A DNA stretch of 64,000 bases, taken from assembly GCA_025677835.1 (NCBI GenBank), contig JAIXMR010000082.1, positions 58,740-122,739 on the forward strand. Direction: 5' to 3'. The notes under the pieces were generated by a model. That model did no database searches. It was given only the letters and a program-made list of their open reading frames with translations, and was not told the origin of the DNA. Shown one piece after another: positions 22,838-35,782 of the stretch. The position numbers and the translations under genes were made by a program. How positions within the stretch are numbered: position 1 is the stretch's first letter; each line of letters starts with the position of its first letter. Source of the stretch: Sporodiniella umbellata. Taxonomy: Eukaryota > Mucoromycota > Mucoromycetes > Mucorales > Rhizopodaceae.

Positions 22838-25430
22838 AAGCGAAAGAAAAAGCAAAAGTCAGGAAAGGGCTATCCTAAGTCGTAAAACCAAGCCTACGTG
22901 AAAATATTGTAAATAGTATTAAAATAAAGCCTTGTCTCTATCTTTATTATTATTTTTTGTTGAGTGGAGACAGCCATGATTGGTTTTTTTTTTGTAACTC
23001 ACTTTGAGTAAACTTCTTGAAATTCAGTTTATTTCCAAAAAAAAAAAAAAAAAAAAGGTTACACTATTTGTAAAGACACGTTGTGCCACAGCCTATAACC
23101 GATAGTGATACACATTGTTTTATTTGGCCTATGGTTCGCAAATCAAGATCACAAAAAACACCTTGAGCTGAACTGTTTTTTGTTTAAATAAATTTATAGC
23201 AGGTAATAAGATCAAAATATTTTTAAAGCCCCTTGGCAACGCAGTAAACACAAAAGGAAGAACAAGCCAATGCAAATTTGTTTTTCAACTTGGAGTCAAA
23301 AGGCTTATTACCAAAGCACCTGTTTATCCTCAAAAGGGTTTGTCGTCTTTCTGGGGAGTCTTTTTTTTTGTGCGTTTTTTCAAATTGTGGCACCTCTTGT
23401 TGGCTGTCAATTTTTGACTTTGACTAGTGTACTATAACCATATGATGTTTCATATAGGGGGATCGGCATTTTTTAGTATAGTTTTGTAGTCTTAATCCCT
23501 TGATTAAATATATACAAATGGGACAAAATGTAACTACATATTTCTTTGGTAGCGTCTTTACAATATTGTATTTAGTAAAATGCCTTAGGGGAAAAGATTC
23601 TTTCAGCATGTTAGACATACCGTCTTTATTGTTCTTGAAAAAAAGTATTAAATTAAATATACAAAACAAGAATGATAGGTTTAAAAGAGAATCGTTGTAT
23701 ATATATTTATATCACTACTATACAATAAGGGAGGCTGGGCTATTTATTAATGTCTGTTTGCTTGAAAGAAACCTATAGACAAAGTGTTTATAGAGAAAAA
23801 AGGTTTACACAGTTTGGATCAAAGGATGAATTTAAATGTCTATTTTGACAAGCTCTACTGCGTTGAAAATCGAATGGCCATTAGGAGTTTATGGGAAGTG
23901 CCTTTTCTAATTTACATGTTCTTTTCGATAAAATTTTATAATGTAAAAAGTGACCACCAAAAAAAGGAAAAAACTTTTTATATTTATTATTGCACTCCCA
24001 GTACTCATTTCTATTCAAAATTGTTTAAAGTGGTTGCAAAAATTTTCATTTTAAATCTTTTTTTGTTTTGGCCTTTTTGTTGAATTTCTACATGACCTCA
24101 CTTCAAAAGCGCTCCCAGTAGCTTCCAGATAGAATGTATAAGATTTTGTCATTATAGCTAAGAGTATGAACTAAAACTGATTACACGCATATATACATAC
24201 ACACACTCTCTCTCTCTCTCTCGCATAAATACAGAAAACAAAAACGCTAATTTATAATCGATTATTGCACTTTATTCAAGATGTGTAAAGGATTCGAGGC
24301 TATTATAACAAAAAATTTTGAAGATACACAACACACGTTGATGTATGTGAATCATTGAAAATAAAGTAGCTAGTATAAACTCAAACATCATATACTTCAT
24401 ATCTCAAAAAGCGCTGCAAGCAGTTGAGTTTACAGGTTGGTATTTAAACTGGCTGCTTCTCAGTATGTGAATTTGATTGATCGTTTAGTCCAACAGCATC
24501 AATAAACTCACATTGATCCTTCGTCATTTGAATTTTTCGAAGTACGAACGTTGTGTATTGTATTCAATCAAAATTGACGAGACCTTTTTAATACAATGTA
24601 TATAGATTTTTATCTAGTGATTAACATGCTCACTTATCATGACGACAAAAAAGATGTTTTTGCAGGTCTTTTTGAAAGTTTTTACCGTTTATTCCGCATA
24701 GACCAGAATAGATTTCTGGTCAAGAGGCAAACGCGACACTTTTGTGATTTTTGATTGATTCAACGTGTTATTGGGTGTAAATAAACAAGCCAGCTCGGTG
24801 AATATAATATCCTTTCGTTACTACTTGTACAAGGCCCTGTCTGTAGCTGCTTTTATTTATCATTTTTAAAATAGAACGGTAAGAGACGATCTTGGTAACA
24901 GCCTTTTATTTTGACAGCAGTTAGCGGCATACAAACTTAAAGGTAATCATAAAAGTTCTTATGTTGATACTTTGTATGCTTTCCCTTTGGTAAGTATACA
25001 AAAAGTAGTTCTGTGAATCTTTGGATGTCCATCGCAAAGTCTCTGATTACAGAGATGAATATTGCTCAAAATAGTAGGGTTTGCTCTTTGTATGCTCTAA
25101 ATTTAAGTGTATCCAGTCGAAAACTATTTTTGTTCTTAGTTTGTGTTACTCTTTGTGTTGCCACTGTCAGCCACAGACAGTTGTAAGATTAATAAAATAT
25201 AAAACTCACTTAATTGGAAGATACCATCTGAGTTTATTTATCCAGTGAATACAGGAGCAAGAAGCTTTGAATAGGGAACTACTGAACGTGTTTTCAATGT
25301 ATCACAAATCACTATTGTTATATATATACATATACAAACTAATCCCTATTCTTTTTTTTTTTGCTCTTCTTTTTCTTAAAAAAAAACCCACCTTCTTTTT
25401 CCTCTCACACTCACTCTCTTTTTCTCTACA
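22838..25430. other. Long intergenic region, no firm gene
   Basis: 2.6 kb of AT-rich DNA with a CA/CT microsatellite near 24195-24225. A 52-codon ORF at 24596-24754 (start MYIDFYLVINML) has fairly protein-like composition but no family match, so it is not called. The promoter of the next gene includes a C/T-rich tract at 25390-25425. Confidence 0.45.
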
Positions 25431-26348
25431 ATGAAGTCTTCACTCCTTATTGCTGCTGGTGTTCTTTCCACCGCCTCTCAAGTTTTTGGTGCCATCAACG
25501 TAAGACAAACTCAAAAACCAAAGAGAGAAAAAACCGTCAATTTAAAAAAAATAATAATAATAGGTCATTACTCCTTGGTCTACCAGTGTTTGGGTAAAAT
25601 AGATAAACAAATAAATAAACAAAGCAATGTCTAATTATTTGACATAGACTGCTGGTGGAAACGGCAACATCACTTGGACTGCCACTGCTCCCGAAAATGC
25701 CTTGAATTGTGACATTCAACTTATGAGCGGTGACCCCAAGAACCAAAAGTAAATTACTTCTAGCCGATTTCCGTTTGGTAATTGCTCACTAATTTTTTTT
25801 TTCTTGTTTACTAGCATTGTTGCTCAAATCACGAGCCCCACCACCCCTATTCCTTGTTCTGCTGGAAAATACGATGTAAGTATCAATTGCGCTACTTCAA
25901 TTTTTTTTTTCTGATTGCAAGTTGTGTAGATCCACCCTATCAATGATTTCGCTTCAGGCCCTTACTCCATTCGTATCGGTCAAGCTTCCACTGGTACCTG
26001 GGCTTATTCTGGCAGCTTTACCTTAAATGGTACCGGTGCTGCCAAGCCTATCTGTAAGTTACTTTACATCTTTTTTAAGCAGATTACTGAATTTTTAGTA
26101 TAGCTGTTGTTAGTGCTGCTACTGCTGCTGCTTCTGGTTCTGTCGCCCCCGCTGCTTCTTCCGGTGCCTCTTCTGTTCCCATCGGTAAGGCCGCCGCTTC
26201 TGGTTCTATCTCTGCTTCCGCTAGCGGTTCCAAGTCTTTGTCTGCCTCCGCTACTGCCACACCTAATGCTGGTGCATCTACCACTGGCACTCTCCATGTA
26301 GCTGCCATTGCTTTGGGTGCTGTTGCAGCTACTGCTTTTGCTCTCTAA
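25431..26348 (+). CDS. Secreted GPI-anchored protein with Kre9/Knh1-like domain
   Basis: Predicted cell-surface protein. Six exons: 25431-25499, 25564-25593, 25648-25748, 25815-25875, 25930-26053 and 26104-26348, giving 209 residues. A signal peptide (MKSSLLIAAGVLSTASQVFG) is followed by a compact domain with ITPWSTSVWTAGGNGNITW, two Cys (NALNCDIQL, PIPCSAGKY), and ASGPYSIRIG. This is the pattern of the Kre9/Knh1 Ser-Thr-rich GPI family. Then come a Ser/Ala/Thr-rich stalk and a hydrophobic tail (HVAAIALGAVAATAFAL) ending at the stop, as expected for GPI attachment. Codon usage is strongly biased towards C/T-ending codons, suggesting high expression. A role in the wall is inferred from the family, where function is poorly defined. 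Confidence 0.86.
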
Positions 26349-26958
26349 ATCCATCATTGTTTTCTCTCCTTCTCTTTATATTCCCTTCATCTAATGAATC
26401 CAGAGAGATGTTTGTGTTTGTGTGTGTTTGTGTGCTAGAGAGCGTGCAAGCCTGTGTTTCCAATAAACTTTAATTTTTGCTACTTTTTTATACAAAAAAT
26501 AGATATACATACATAAGAGAGTACCATATTGTTATAAAGTCATTACTTTTGTTCTACATACATAGTGTATTTTGTATGGTTCTTACAGCTCACAAAAAAC
26601 TCAATGCATTGTTTAAAACAATTTCTGCTAAATTTTTTGCATGTTACACATTTTGAAAATCATAGACCCCTCTGTAATACAAAATTACGTTAATATAGGC
26701 TGTATACATAGTGCTTATAACGAAAATCCTGCACATTAAATGTAAACAAAATGTAATGTACAACAATCGTATCATTTTTTGCAAGCATTCATTCATATAC
26801 TACTATTCTGTTTTTTTTTTTTCCCCTTCCCCCTGAATTTTTTTTTTTACTTTATCTATAAATGCAAGATCTGCTTATTTTGCTGTTTGTTTTACTTTTC
26901 CCAAAAAAAAAAAAAAAAAAAAAAAACTTTTTCCTTCTCCTTTATCAATTACCTCTTT
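26349..26958. other. Intergenic, promoter of kinase gene
   Basis: No gene recognised. It has a TG-rich 3' flank, then AT-rich DNA with a long poly-A run (about 26905-26926) shortly before the kinase start. Confidence 0.4.
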
Positions 26959-28905
26959 ATGTTTAGAAAAAACAGAGAAAACTACAAACAGTCCATCGAA
27001 AACCAAGATACTCATTTAAATGGAATAGGGCCCTATGAGTTTATTGATGTGTTGGGAAGCGGCAAGTTCAGCCAAGTTTTACTTTCTCAGCATAAAGAAA
27101 CAGGACAACGTGCAGCCATTAAAGTTATTGACAAAAGGGTTCACGACGAGCGAGTCATGTCTAGACTAGTGAGAGAAGTTACAATTATGGAGATCGTACA
27201 ACATCCGTCTATTGTTAAACTATATGAGACGTTTGAAACATGCGACTCGCTTTTTTTGGTGATGGAGTATGTACCTGGGTGGAACTTGGATGAGTACCTA
27301 AAAAAGCAGGGGCCTATGAAAGAGGAAAAGGCGCGGATGCTGTTTCGACAGCTGGTTACTGCAGTTGATTTTTGTCATCGAAAATGGGTTGTGCATCGTG
27401 ATTTAAAGGTATAAAATTTGACGTGCATTACAGCAGGCTCATATTCAATAGACACCTAACGTCTTGGTCACACCTAAAGGACAGCTAAAATTAGCTGATT
27501 TTGGTTTGGGAAATAGATACGGACTGGAAAGACTAAAAACTATATGTGGGTCGATGCTGTACTATAGTCCAGAGATTATCACCGGTCAAAAGTATTATGG
27601 TCCTGAAGTTGATTGTTGGTGTTTGGGTGTCACGTTGTTCCGAATGACTGCTGGATTTGAACCGTTTTCGCATGCACATAGTAAGTTTCTTTAATCCCCA
27701 AAAGAAAGAGCTATACTATGAATAGTTTACTTAAGCTTCTGTACTATTAAAAAGCTGTGGGGGAGCTTAAAAGGGATGTTTGTAAATGTAACTTTCCTAT
27801 GCCCAAAAATTTAAGCTCAGAGTTGCAGGCTACAATTAGAAAGTGTTTGCAGGTAGACAGAAGAAAGAGAATGACCCTCAGACAAGCGTTAAAGGATGAC
27901 CCATGGCTTACAGATCTAGGAAAACTAACCTGCCCGGTATCTGAAACGACTATGTTTGAACAGATTATGAGCGATCGAGACAGTACTAAAAGGCAGACGA
28001 TAAATGATTTTGAGATGAGCCCCAGTCGTCATAGAGTTAAAAAAACAGTAATTTATCACCCAGTAAATTCCTCAAACTATTACACAGCCAATTCATCAGA
28101 ATACAATGAGATGACTGGACCTGTAGAAAATGTGGAGTTCTTGCGATCAGAGTTACTGCAGACTATACGTTCTCGGTCTCAAAGGTTGGGTGTTCGATCG
28201 ACCGAAAAATGGAAAGCGCCCAGTTTAAAGTCTATTATTTCCTCTCTGAACTCCAAAGAGACCTCAATTAAGCAAGCAGTGAAGAGGATAGCAAAGGATC
28301 AAGTTTACCGTTTTCAAATAGCTCGCCCCAATCTAAGCATCACAGACACACCCTCCCTTTCTTCTTCTTCTACAGCTTCATCTTTTTTTGGTAGTACATT
28401 GGCTCCTAGCCAAGAGTGTACTAATCTTCAAAAACCGGTGTATCTTAAAGAGATTATGGGACTTTTGAAGCTTTCCTGTCAATTGATGGGTGTCTCTTAC
28501 CTTCAAACATCAAGCAACTCACTCTCATGCGTACTCACTTTACGAACACCAAAAAAAATAGATCCTTTAGAAAAAAGGCAACATAGAGCTAGCCAAACCA
28601 GTAGCCGTGGGTCGTCTGCCTCTTCTCGCTATCGTCTTTCACTGCCTATTATTTCCAATCTCACATCCTCCTTAAATACTTCAATTTTCCAAAAGAACAA
28701 AAAGCGCCACCTCAAGGAGGAGATGTCCCCTAAAAAAGAGAGGCAAGGGTTGTCCCTTTTTACTATCCAAATCGAAAATCACAGAAAAAACACGAATCGT
28801 TTTGGCTTAAGGTTTTCAAAAAATCAAGGCTCCAGTAGCGTATTTAAAATGGCCGGAGGATGGATAGCAGAAGTGATGTCTTTAGACGGCAAAATTAGTC
28901 AATAA
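26959..28905 (+). CDS. CAMK-type Ser/Thr protein kinase with C-terminal KA1-like domain
   Basis: AMPK/MARK-related kinase. Three exons: 26959-27408, 27452-27680 and 27755-28905, giving 609 residues. Kinase domain, residues about 25-275: GSGKFSQV glycine loop, AIKVID, HRDLKTPN catalytic loop spanning intron 1, DFGLGN, and SPE in place of the usual APE. WCLGVTLFRMTAGFEPF is typical of CAMK kinases. A Ser-rich middle of about 270 residues follows. The C-terminus reads LSLFTIQIENHRKNTNRFGL ... FKMAGGWIAEVM, which looks like a KA1 domain that binds anionic lipids and can inhibit the kinase. The start was taken as the ATG after the poly-A tract, since upstream codons are homopolymer. Convergent with INTS11, with 54 bases between stops. 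Exact orthologue (Kin1, Hsl1/Gin4 or MARK) is undecided. Confidence 0.87.
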
Positions 28906-28959
28906 AAAAAAATACAAAATGTGTGTAATAATAAAATGGTATTTCAGTATTGTTTCTTT

Positions 28960-30964
28960 TCAAGTATTATGTATGCCATGGTATAGTATAGTATTCACTA
29001 TTCCTAAAACTAAACTAGCCAAGTCTTGATCCTCAAAAGCCCATTGTATGGAAAGCTTGTCTGTTTGTATCTCAATCAAGACACTATGAATCTTGATTTG
29101 TTTAGTGAGTCTTTCTATTACCCAAGATTCCCCTAACGATTTCGTTAACTGAACTTGTAGTACATCCAATACACGCTTTTCTTTATCTGCAATAGAACTT
29201 TCTGTATGTGCGATGTCCGATAAGAAGTCCGAAATGGAGAATTTCTTTTGGACTTGAAAAAGTAACTGCTTTTGTTTGGGGATGTTTAGCTGCTCTGCTG
29301 ACCGTACAATTTCAACGCTGGGTGTTTTCCCCTGAAAGCTCATGCATAGCACACCTTGAATGGGTATCGACGGCCTAGGCCTGAAGCTATCGATAGCAGC
29401 CTCACGCTCAGTTCGGGCCTGTTTAGGGTCTAAGGGCTGTGGTGCGGAGGCCAAAAAAGATTTAAGAAGGTCTGTGCTGATCTTGGCCTGAATAACTTGT
29501 GATGTCTCCATCTTGATACTACATCCATTTGCAGGCATAAAGCATGGAATACCAAACTCTTTCATAATTTTACTACTCAAAAAGTCCATTTTTCCGCGTT
29601 CACCATGTACTAGCACAACATGTTTGGGCTCGCACTGACGAATGAGCTGCATGATACCCTTAGCGTCTGCATGCGCACTGAAGGACAGATTGCGTACTTG
29701 TAGATTAACTTCAAACTTGTTAAACTTGTCGATATCAATTACTTTCTGTCCAAGAAGAACTTTGGAGCCCACAGTTCCTGCCACGCAAAAACCAGGCATA
29801 ATCACCATATTTTTGGGATCCGGCGCCCATTTTCTGAAAACTTCGAGTGAGATACCAGCATTCAACATACCAGGAGTAGCAAATAAAACCTTTGGTCCTG
29901 GTTGATCGATGTAGGCTCGGTCCCATGACTTGATATGTTTAAAGTCAAACATGTTGCGTTGGGAAAATGTCGATTTGATCTTTTGGTTTGTCCAGTTGAT
30001 AAATAGCTTATAGAACTCTGTTGCACGCTCAGTAAGCCCCGTTGAAAAATAAATAGGCACATCCAGGCCCATTCGGTCCCAATAGGATTCAATCAGTATA
30101 CATAGCTCTTGAGCACGGCCAAGAGCGAATACAGGGATAATGACGTTGCCCCCATTTAGTACACACTCATGGACTTTAGTCAAAAAGTCGCGTTCTCTCG
30201 ACCGTTTTGAATCTCGGATGGTGGTTGCATAGGTGCTTTCGGTGATCAAAACATCAGGTCTTACTTTGTCGATCCAAGCTGAGCCCAAGTGTCGATCTGG
30301 CGTCATGTTGTAATCGCCTGTATAAACAACAGATTCCTGGCCAACTCGAGCATAGAACATGGCTGCTCCCAAAACATGTCCAGCATAATAAGCTTTGATC
30401 TCAAGTGTATCGTCAACTTTGATTGTTTGGTGCAAACTAACAGCATGAACTTTCTTCATGCAATTTTTGATCATTGCTGAAGTAAAAAAGTTGGTTTCGC
30501 CTTTTCGTTCAACTGTGATCTTTCGGTAGTCCTCAAGTAAGATAGGGCAGATGGCCTTGGTTGGGTGAGTCATGTAAATGGGCCCATCGTATCCGAGCAT
30601 TTCAGTAAAAAACGGAAGCGCTCCGCAGTGATCCAAATGAAAGTGAGAAATAATAACGGCGTCAATGATGTCGGTAAAGTTTCCAGTTTTTGATATGTAG
30701 CTAAAATCGGGAAAGCGTCGTGCATCAGAATAGCCCATGTGCATACCTAGTATTGTGAGTGACTTAGAAAAAAATAAGGGAGGCATTCCTTTGTCAGATT
30801 CATTACCACAATCAAACATAATGTTTTTACCACCAATTGTTACTAACACGCAACTTCTGCCAACATCCTGACCTAGAGATTTTATATGAGCCTTTTTTAA
30901 AAAGAAAAATTTGCTGTTGCTTTGCTAGTTTACCTGCTCCTAAAGGAACTACTTCAATAGGCAT
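28960..30964 (-). CDS. INTS11: Integrator complex endonuclease subunit 11
   Basis: Metallo-beta-lactamase/beta-CASP RNA endonuclease of the Integrator complex, which cleaves nascent snRNA and promoter-proximal transcripts in the nucleus. Exons in reading order: 30964-30934, 30872-30807 and 30746-28960, giving 627 residues. The N-terminus [20 protein letters not shown] and the segment [19 protein letters not shown] distinguish INTS11 from CPSF73. Catalytic motif HFHLDH spans 67-72. Other motifs: [61 protein letters not shown] and LVHGE, so all active-site motifs are intact. The second intron (30747-30806) is 60 nt with no in-frame stop. It inserts 20 residues if retained, but breaks the conserved CGMHMG and has good splice sites. 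Confidence 0.93.
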
Positions 30965-31155
30965 ATTAATGAAAGACTCATAAACTTTTTTTTAAAAAAT
31001 TGAAAATTAAAAATTAGGCACGAAGCGTCACAAAAGCTTGGTTTTTATACACTTATTAATCAATGCATATATATTTCAAAAAATAAAAATAACAGAAAAG
31101 TCTGTGTATATATTCATACACACAGTGCATGTATGTATGTGTATTTGTATTAATT

Positions 31156-33171
31156 TTAGTTGTGCCAAACCCCGGATTGTTCCATCTCGACTCCAAATTG
31201 TTCGTAATGCACTTTGTATCGAAGTCGAATAGGTTCCTAAAAAAAAAAAAAGATAAAAAGATAAGTAAGACCATAACTTTGATGTTAAACACTTACTTTT
31301 CTGGGATTGTCTATCATAATGATTTGAGTCACAGACTGGTCAGATGAAGGCGGCACGTTTGGTGAGGAGACTGGCTCCATCTTTAGCTGCATGGACTAAA
31401 AAGACAATTTAATTTTGTTTTTTTTTTGGCACCGAAATCGTAAAATACCTTGGGGGCTGCTAGTAAAAGATTCATGTTGTCCATAGATGCAGTAGATTTA
31501 TTAGAGTAGTATGCTTTAAAATGGTGTGATGTATTGGTGTGAGAAAGTGTCTCTAGCTGAATAAGCAATCCATTCTTGTTAATCATGCTTACACGCCCTC
31601 CTTCGCTAGTCGCATTGACGGTTGACAACAGGTCAAATGAGCTAACAGATGGCGAGGAGGATCCACTATTGTTGCAAATATGGTTGGACATGTCGTCCCC
31701 AAGATCAATTAGACTGATTGGCTGGACACATTCCTCTATATTGTTTTGTTGCCCAATCTCGTAGTTAGTATTGTATTTGCCTCTTTGTAGGTCTTGGTAT
31801 TTTAATAAGCTGTTTTTGATAATCAACAACGTTTCGTTCATTTCGTCTATATCCTCAGGGTCCTCTTCGTTCGAAAGTTTTTGTTCTATTTTGGGTATGG
31901 CACTTTCGCATGCATTTTTTAACTCTTCTATTGTCTCGTCTGTTTTTCCCTGCTTTACGTTATACATGAGTTCGTAAAGCAAGCGTGCCTTATTCTGGAT
32001 TTTGCTGAGTTCTTCTATAAAAATTTCTCTGTAGTTAGGCTGATGCTGTGTATCCTAGATAAGGCTGTCAGTTATTTGGTAGAACAATAGTCTTTTGTGT
32101 TACATAGCCTGTCATGATTTTCATCAGTCTGTTTGCCTCGACAAGGTCCTGCGGTCTACCTCGCCTAATCAGCTCTTGCAATTTCTAAAGAGGGAAAAGT
32201 AAACGTGTACGGTACGATCAGTTTCTAATATATATCTAGAAAAAGCGGTTCACTGTTATATTACTGCTGCTTGAGCGATGCGATCTTCCTCTTCCAATTC
32301 TTGTACTGATTTCAATGTCTAACAAAATACTTAATGGCTGAACTTTCATCTTTCTCTGTCTTACATTAGTAGGTGCTAGAGCTGCTACAGAAGAATCACG
32401 TAGCTCAGGAAATATATAGCCTATTGGCTTGTAAGGCTTTGCTCAAAAGTACTATTTTTTTTCTTTACCTTTAAACTTCAGCAGTCGGTACATATCTCTA
32501 ATGTGTGTCATGTCTTCTTTATATCTTGATAACTCTGTCAATGCTACCTTCCATTCTTTGATGAGATATAAAATACGGTCTAAAACCGGATGTGACACGA
32601 GCTTTTGAGGTATGAAGTCAAAATGGTTCCATTGAGTCTCAGGCCCTGACTGAACAACAGGTGCTCTTGAAGGCGGTCTTTCCGGAAATCGACGTACAAG
32701 TGCATTCAAGAAATCCTTGGTGGCTATCTGAAGATGGAATGGATAGCCACAGCTTTTTACACAATTATCCAACAGCTATTTTATTTATTAGCGAAAATCG
32801 TCTCTTGGGTTTAGAGTAATGTTCTTCTTACATTCAAAGCAGCCATAGCCTGGTTTGTTCTTGGGCTGTTTACCGATTTTGCAATAGCCACAGCTGCTGT
32901 ACGAGGACTATATTATCTATGCGTTGAATGCTCAAATTTTCTTCTCTCTTTTTTTTTACCTGTTGCCTTGCTTTTTGTTGATTATGTCGCAAATCTCGAG
33001 ATTTAGCTGGGGATCGTTTCTAGAACTGCATGCTCTTTCTGTTCAAAGCAAGTTTCAGCCAGATAAAAGATAGACTATAGGCGTTAGACTCGTTTTTGCT
33101 TTACAAGTAATAGAGGCGAAGTGATTAAAAGTTTTCTTTTTTTTACCAATCAAGCTTTGGAGAGATGACAT
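31156..33171 (-). CDS. GGA: GGA-type clathrin adaptor (VHS-GAT-GAE)
   Basis: Arf-dependent monomeric adaptor sorting cargo from the trans-Golgi to endosomes. Ten exons in reading order: 33171-33147, 33038-32960, 32907-32832, 32775-32469, 32420-32365, 32318-32265, 32184-32104, 32054-31449, 31395-31297 and 31236-31156. All joins keep frame, giving 487 residues. The VHS domain, residues about 5-150, has LIERACSSRNDPQLNLEI, LLDNCVKSCGYPFHLQIATK, DFLNALVRRFPERPP and SRYKEDMTHIRDMYRLL. The GAT region, about 185-300, has LIRRGRPQDLVEANRLMKIM and the helix with KARLLYELM. A Ser/Asp-rich hinge follows (ISLIDLGDD, a clathrin-box-like LIDLG). The GAE domain ends with RLRYKVHYEQFGVEMEQSGV. The stop is 191 bases upstream of the INTS11 start, in head-to-tail order. 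Confidence 0.9.
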
Positions 33172-35782
33172 TTTAAAAAAAAAAAAAAAATCCCGAAGGA
33201 GGAAAATATTTTAAATTGAAGGAAACTCAGTCTAAACTTTTTTTTTTTTTTGCGAGTAGAGTATAGTCTGTATTGTTTATTTTTCCTTTGCATTTACTAA
33301 AGGGAGTAGCGAAAAATGTACAAATGAAACCAAGTCCAAGTAAACAAGCAGAGAGTTGTTTTTTTCACATCTGTTTTGTCTTTATGTCGTACGACATATT
33401 TTGTTGTACCCTTTTTATTGTTACTACAATAGGAGTTTTGATTTATTGTAATTGCTTCACCTACAAATTTCGTTTTGTCGCCGACTGAAACTTGCTTTGG
33501 CATCGCTCTAAGTCCTCTTTATTTCAGTGAATAGTAGCTTTTATAATAAAGATGGGCAAGAAAAATTGTTGATGAGTAGTGAAGTGATGCAGTTTGTTAA
33601 GAAAAAGAGAACGGACTCTAAAATATCAGTTTCTTCATGACAGTATTACAATGTCGGTATCGCCAAAACCGTTTTCTGACTAAAATTACGGGAGAGCTTT
33701 ACACCAATATGGAAGAGATTTCAGAGAAAGCATTGTATGTAACCTGACAAATAGAGAACAGTTTTCCAAAATTTTGATAGAACCAAATTGTAAAAAACCG
33801 CTGCTTCAGGTTGAAAAGCGCAAGTAGAACTTGATATCCAAAATAAGAAAAAAAAAATGGAGAAAATTAAAAACAAAGAGATATCCTAGTTCAATACAAA
33901 CACTATTTGTGCCTAAATGCTGTTCTTGTCTTTAAATACTGTTTTTGATTGATTTTTAACATTCGACCAGTTACTGCAATCCCTACTGTCTTTTATTTCG
34001 TTTTAAACTATTCTTATCTTTTTAGCTTAGTTATTTCATGAAATCGCCTTAATTTTTAATTTTTCATGTATATTTTAAAGCTACCACCTTTGTTAAAATT
34101 AATATTTCCAGATGGTTTAAGACGTTCCTCAAAAACAGGGTGTGATTAGACTAGAACACTACCAAGAAATGTATCCTTCTTCTGTTTGTTCAAACAATAA
34201 AACAAGTTGCCTGATATATATTTTGAGTAAAAGAGACCAAGTAATTGCTTTCAATGAGGTTGTAGGCTGTACTTGGATGCTGTACTCAATCAACACGTCC
34301 GTGATAAAGCGCCTATAGCGTCTTCCTCTCATGACTGATATATATCACATCTTAGATTATTAAGCGGCTAGTCCTTCATATAACTATCTATCCGAAATTT
34401 AGTTCCAGTTAAATCTAAATCAGAAACTCATGGAGTGTTCTTCTTGGGTATAGAACATCAAAAATATGGCTTTTTTACATTCATTATAGATGAAAAGTTA
34501 GATGATCCAGTGCCTTTATATGAAGTTAGTTTAAAGTGCAAAACTATACGAAGAAAACGGTCAGTATAATGACCCCAGAATATCGACTTCAGGCTATGAG
34601 ACTAAGCTGACAAGTGCTTTTTTTTTATTGGGCTACCCTTGCCTTGATTTGGCTATACAGAGAGGCTGTCTTATCAGAAAAAGATACCAATGATTGTACA
34701 TTAGAACACTACCTTTTCTAAAAATCTTGATTTTTTATTTTGCAATCTTAACTACAGACAGAATTTACAAAAAGATAAAATAGAGGGTAGGTCAAGCGGT
34801 AGATGCACTGCACAGTAATATTTCCACAAAAAAAAAAAAAAAAAGGTCGTGTGTCTATACAAAGCCATTCCAAAACGCAAATGCATAGTTTTAAAGTTTT
34901 TGTATGTATTGTATATATCGCCTCGGATTTAGGGTCAACAAATACCTTTTTTCTTTACTGCCACAAAGAAAAAATAAAGACTATTAGACAACTTACATCG
35001 TATGAATACTTACATATAAAAGAGGGAAGCCATTACATTAGCCTGATTATTTAAAAAAGAAAACCAGCAAATTTGTACATTCGAGTTGCATTAAATCGCT
35101 CAGCTTCATGTACATATTACATAGTAACAATTATGAATATTGAAAAATAGGCTTAATTAAAGTCGTAGATACATACATATGAGAAAAAGCTTGTATTTGC
35201 GCAAATACACAATTGGATATTGCTAAACTGTTGATCCGCCTCATTTTTCTTTTTGTGCATATCTTTTGAAAACGTTACAAATTAAAAAAACTCTATTAAG
35301 CTAAATGAAGGTAAATAAACTTGAATATTTCAGGGATATATACCCCGTTTATATATACAAATGTATAAATGTGATTAAACTAACTCAACAGTATATGTAT
35401 TAAAGTATTCACGTAGACTCAACCAGTGTATAAGAAAAGAAGCGTAGCCAATAGCTTAAGACTTTTATCAAAAGCAACGTAGTAGTTGCCTAAATAGAGC
35501 CAGTTAGAGCTAGCCGATTTAGACTTATGCTTATTTTTTGCTGTTGTCTTTTGAGAGACTTAGTTAAACAAGCTTTTGAGCTGTTTCATCTCTATCAATA
35601 GTTTAAATCTGACTATTGGGTGACATTGAATTCAGGACCTTCTTGAAAAAAAAAGCATGTTTGAGCGAAAGTAATAATAATAGATAATTTATATAGTACA
35701 TAAAAGGTGGGGATGAGGAAGAGGTAGACACATACATATATATATATATATATAATAAAAAGGGGCGGCAGGCAATTTTTTT
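33172..35782. other. Long intergenic region, no firm gene
   Basis: 2.6 kb of AT-rich DNA. One stop-free stretch at about 34395-34569 (+) reads protein-like (THGVFFLGIEHQKYGFFTFI then DEKLDDPVPLYEVSL). It has no ATG in place, no clear splice sites and no family match, so it may be a decayed exon. A TA microsatellite lies near 35733-35755. Confidence 0.45.

Noticed and set aside
26100..26348. Suspected missing stop or frameshift at the end of the GPI protein
   Set aside because: Rechecking the bases against the overlapping minus-strand translation shows GCT CTC TAA in frame.
29642..29905. 87-codon plus-strand ORF
   Set aside because: Antisense shadow of the conserved INTS11 exon.
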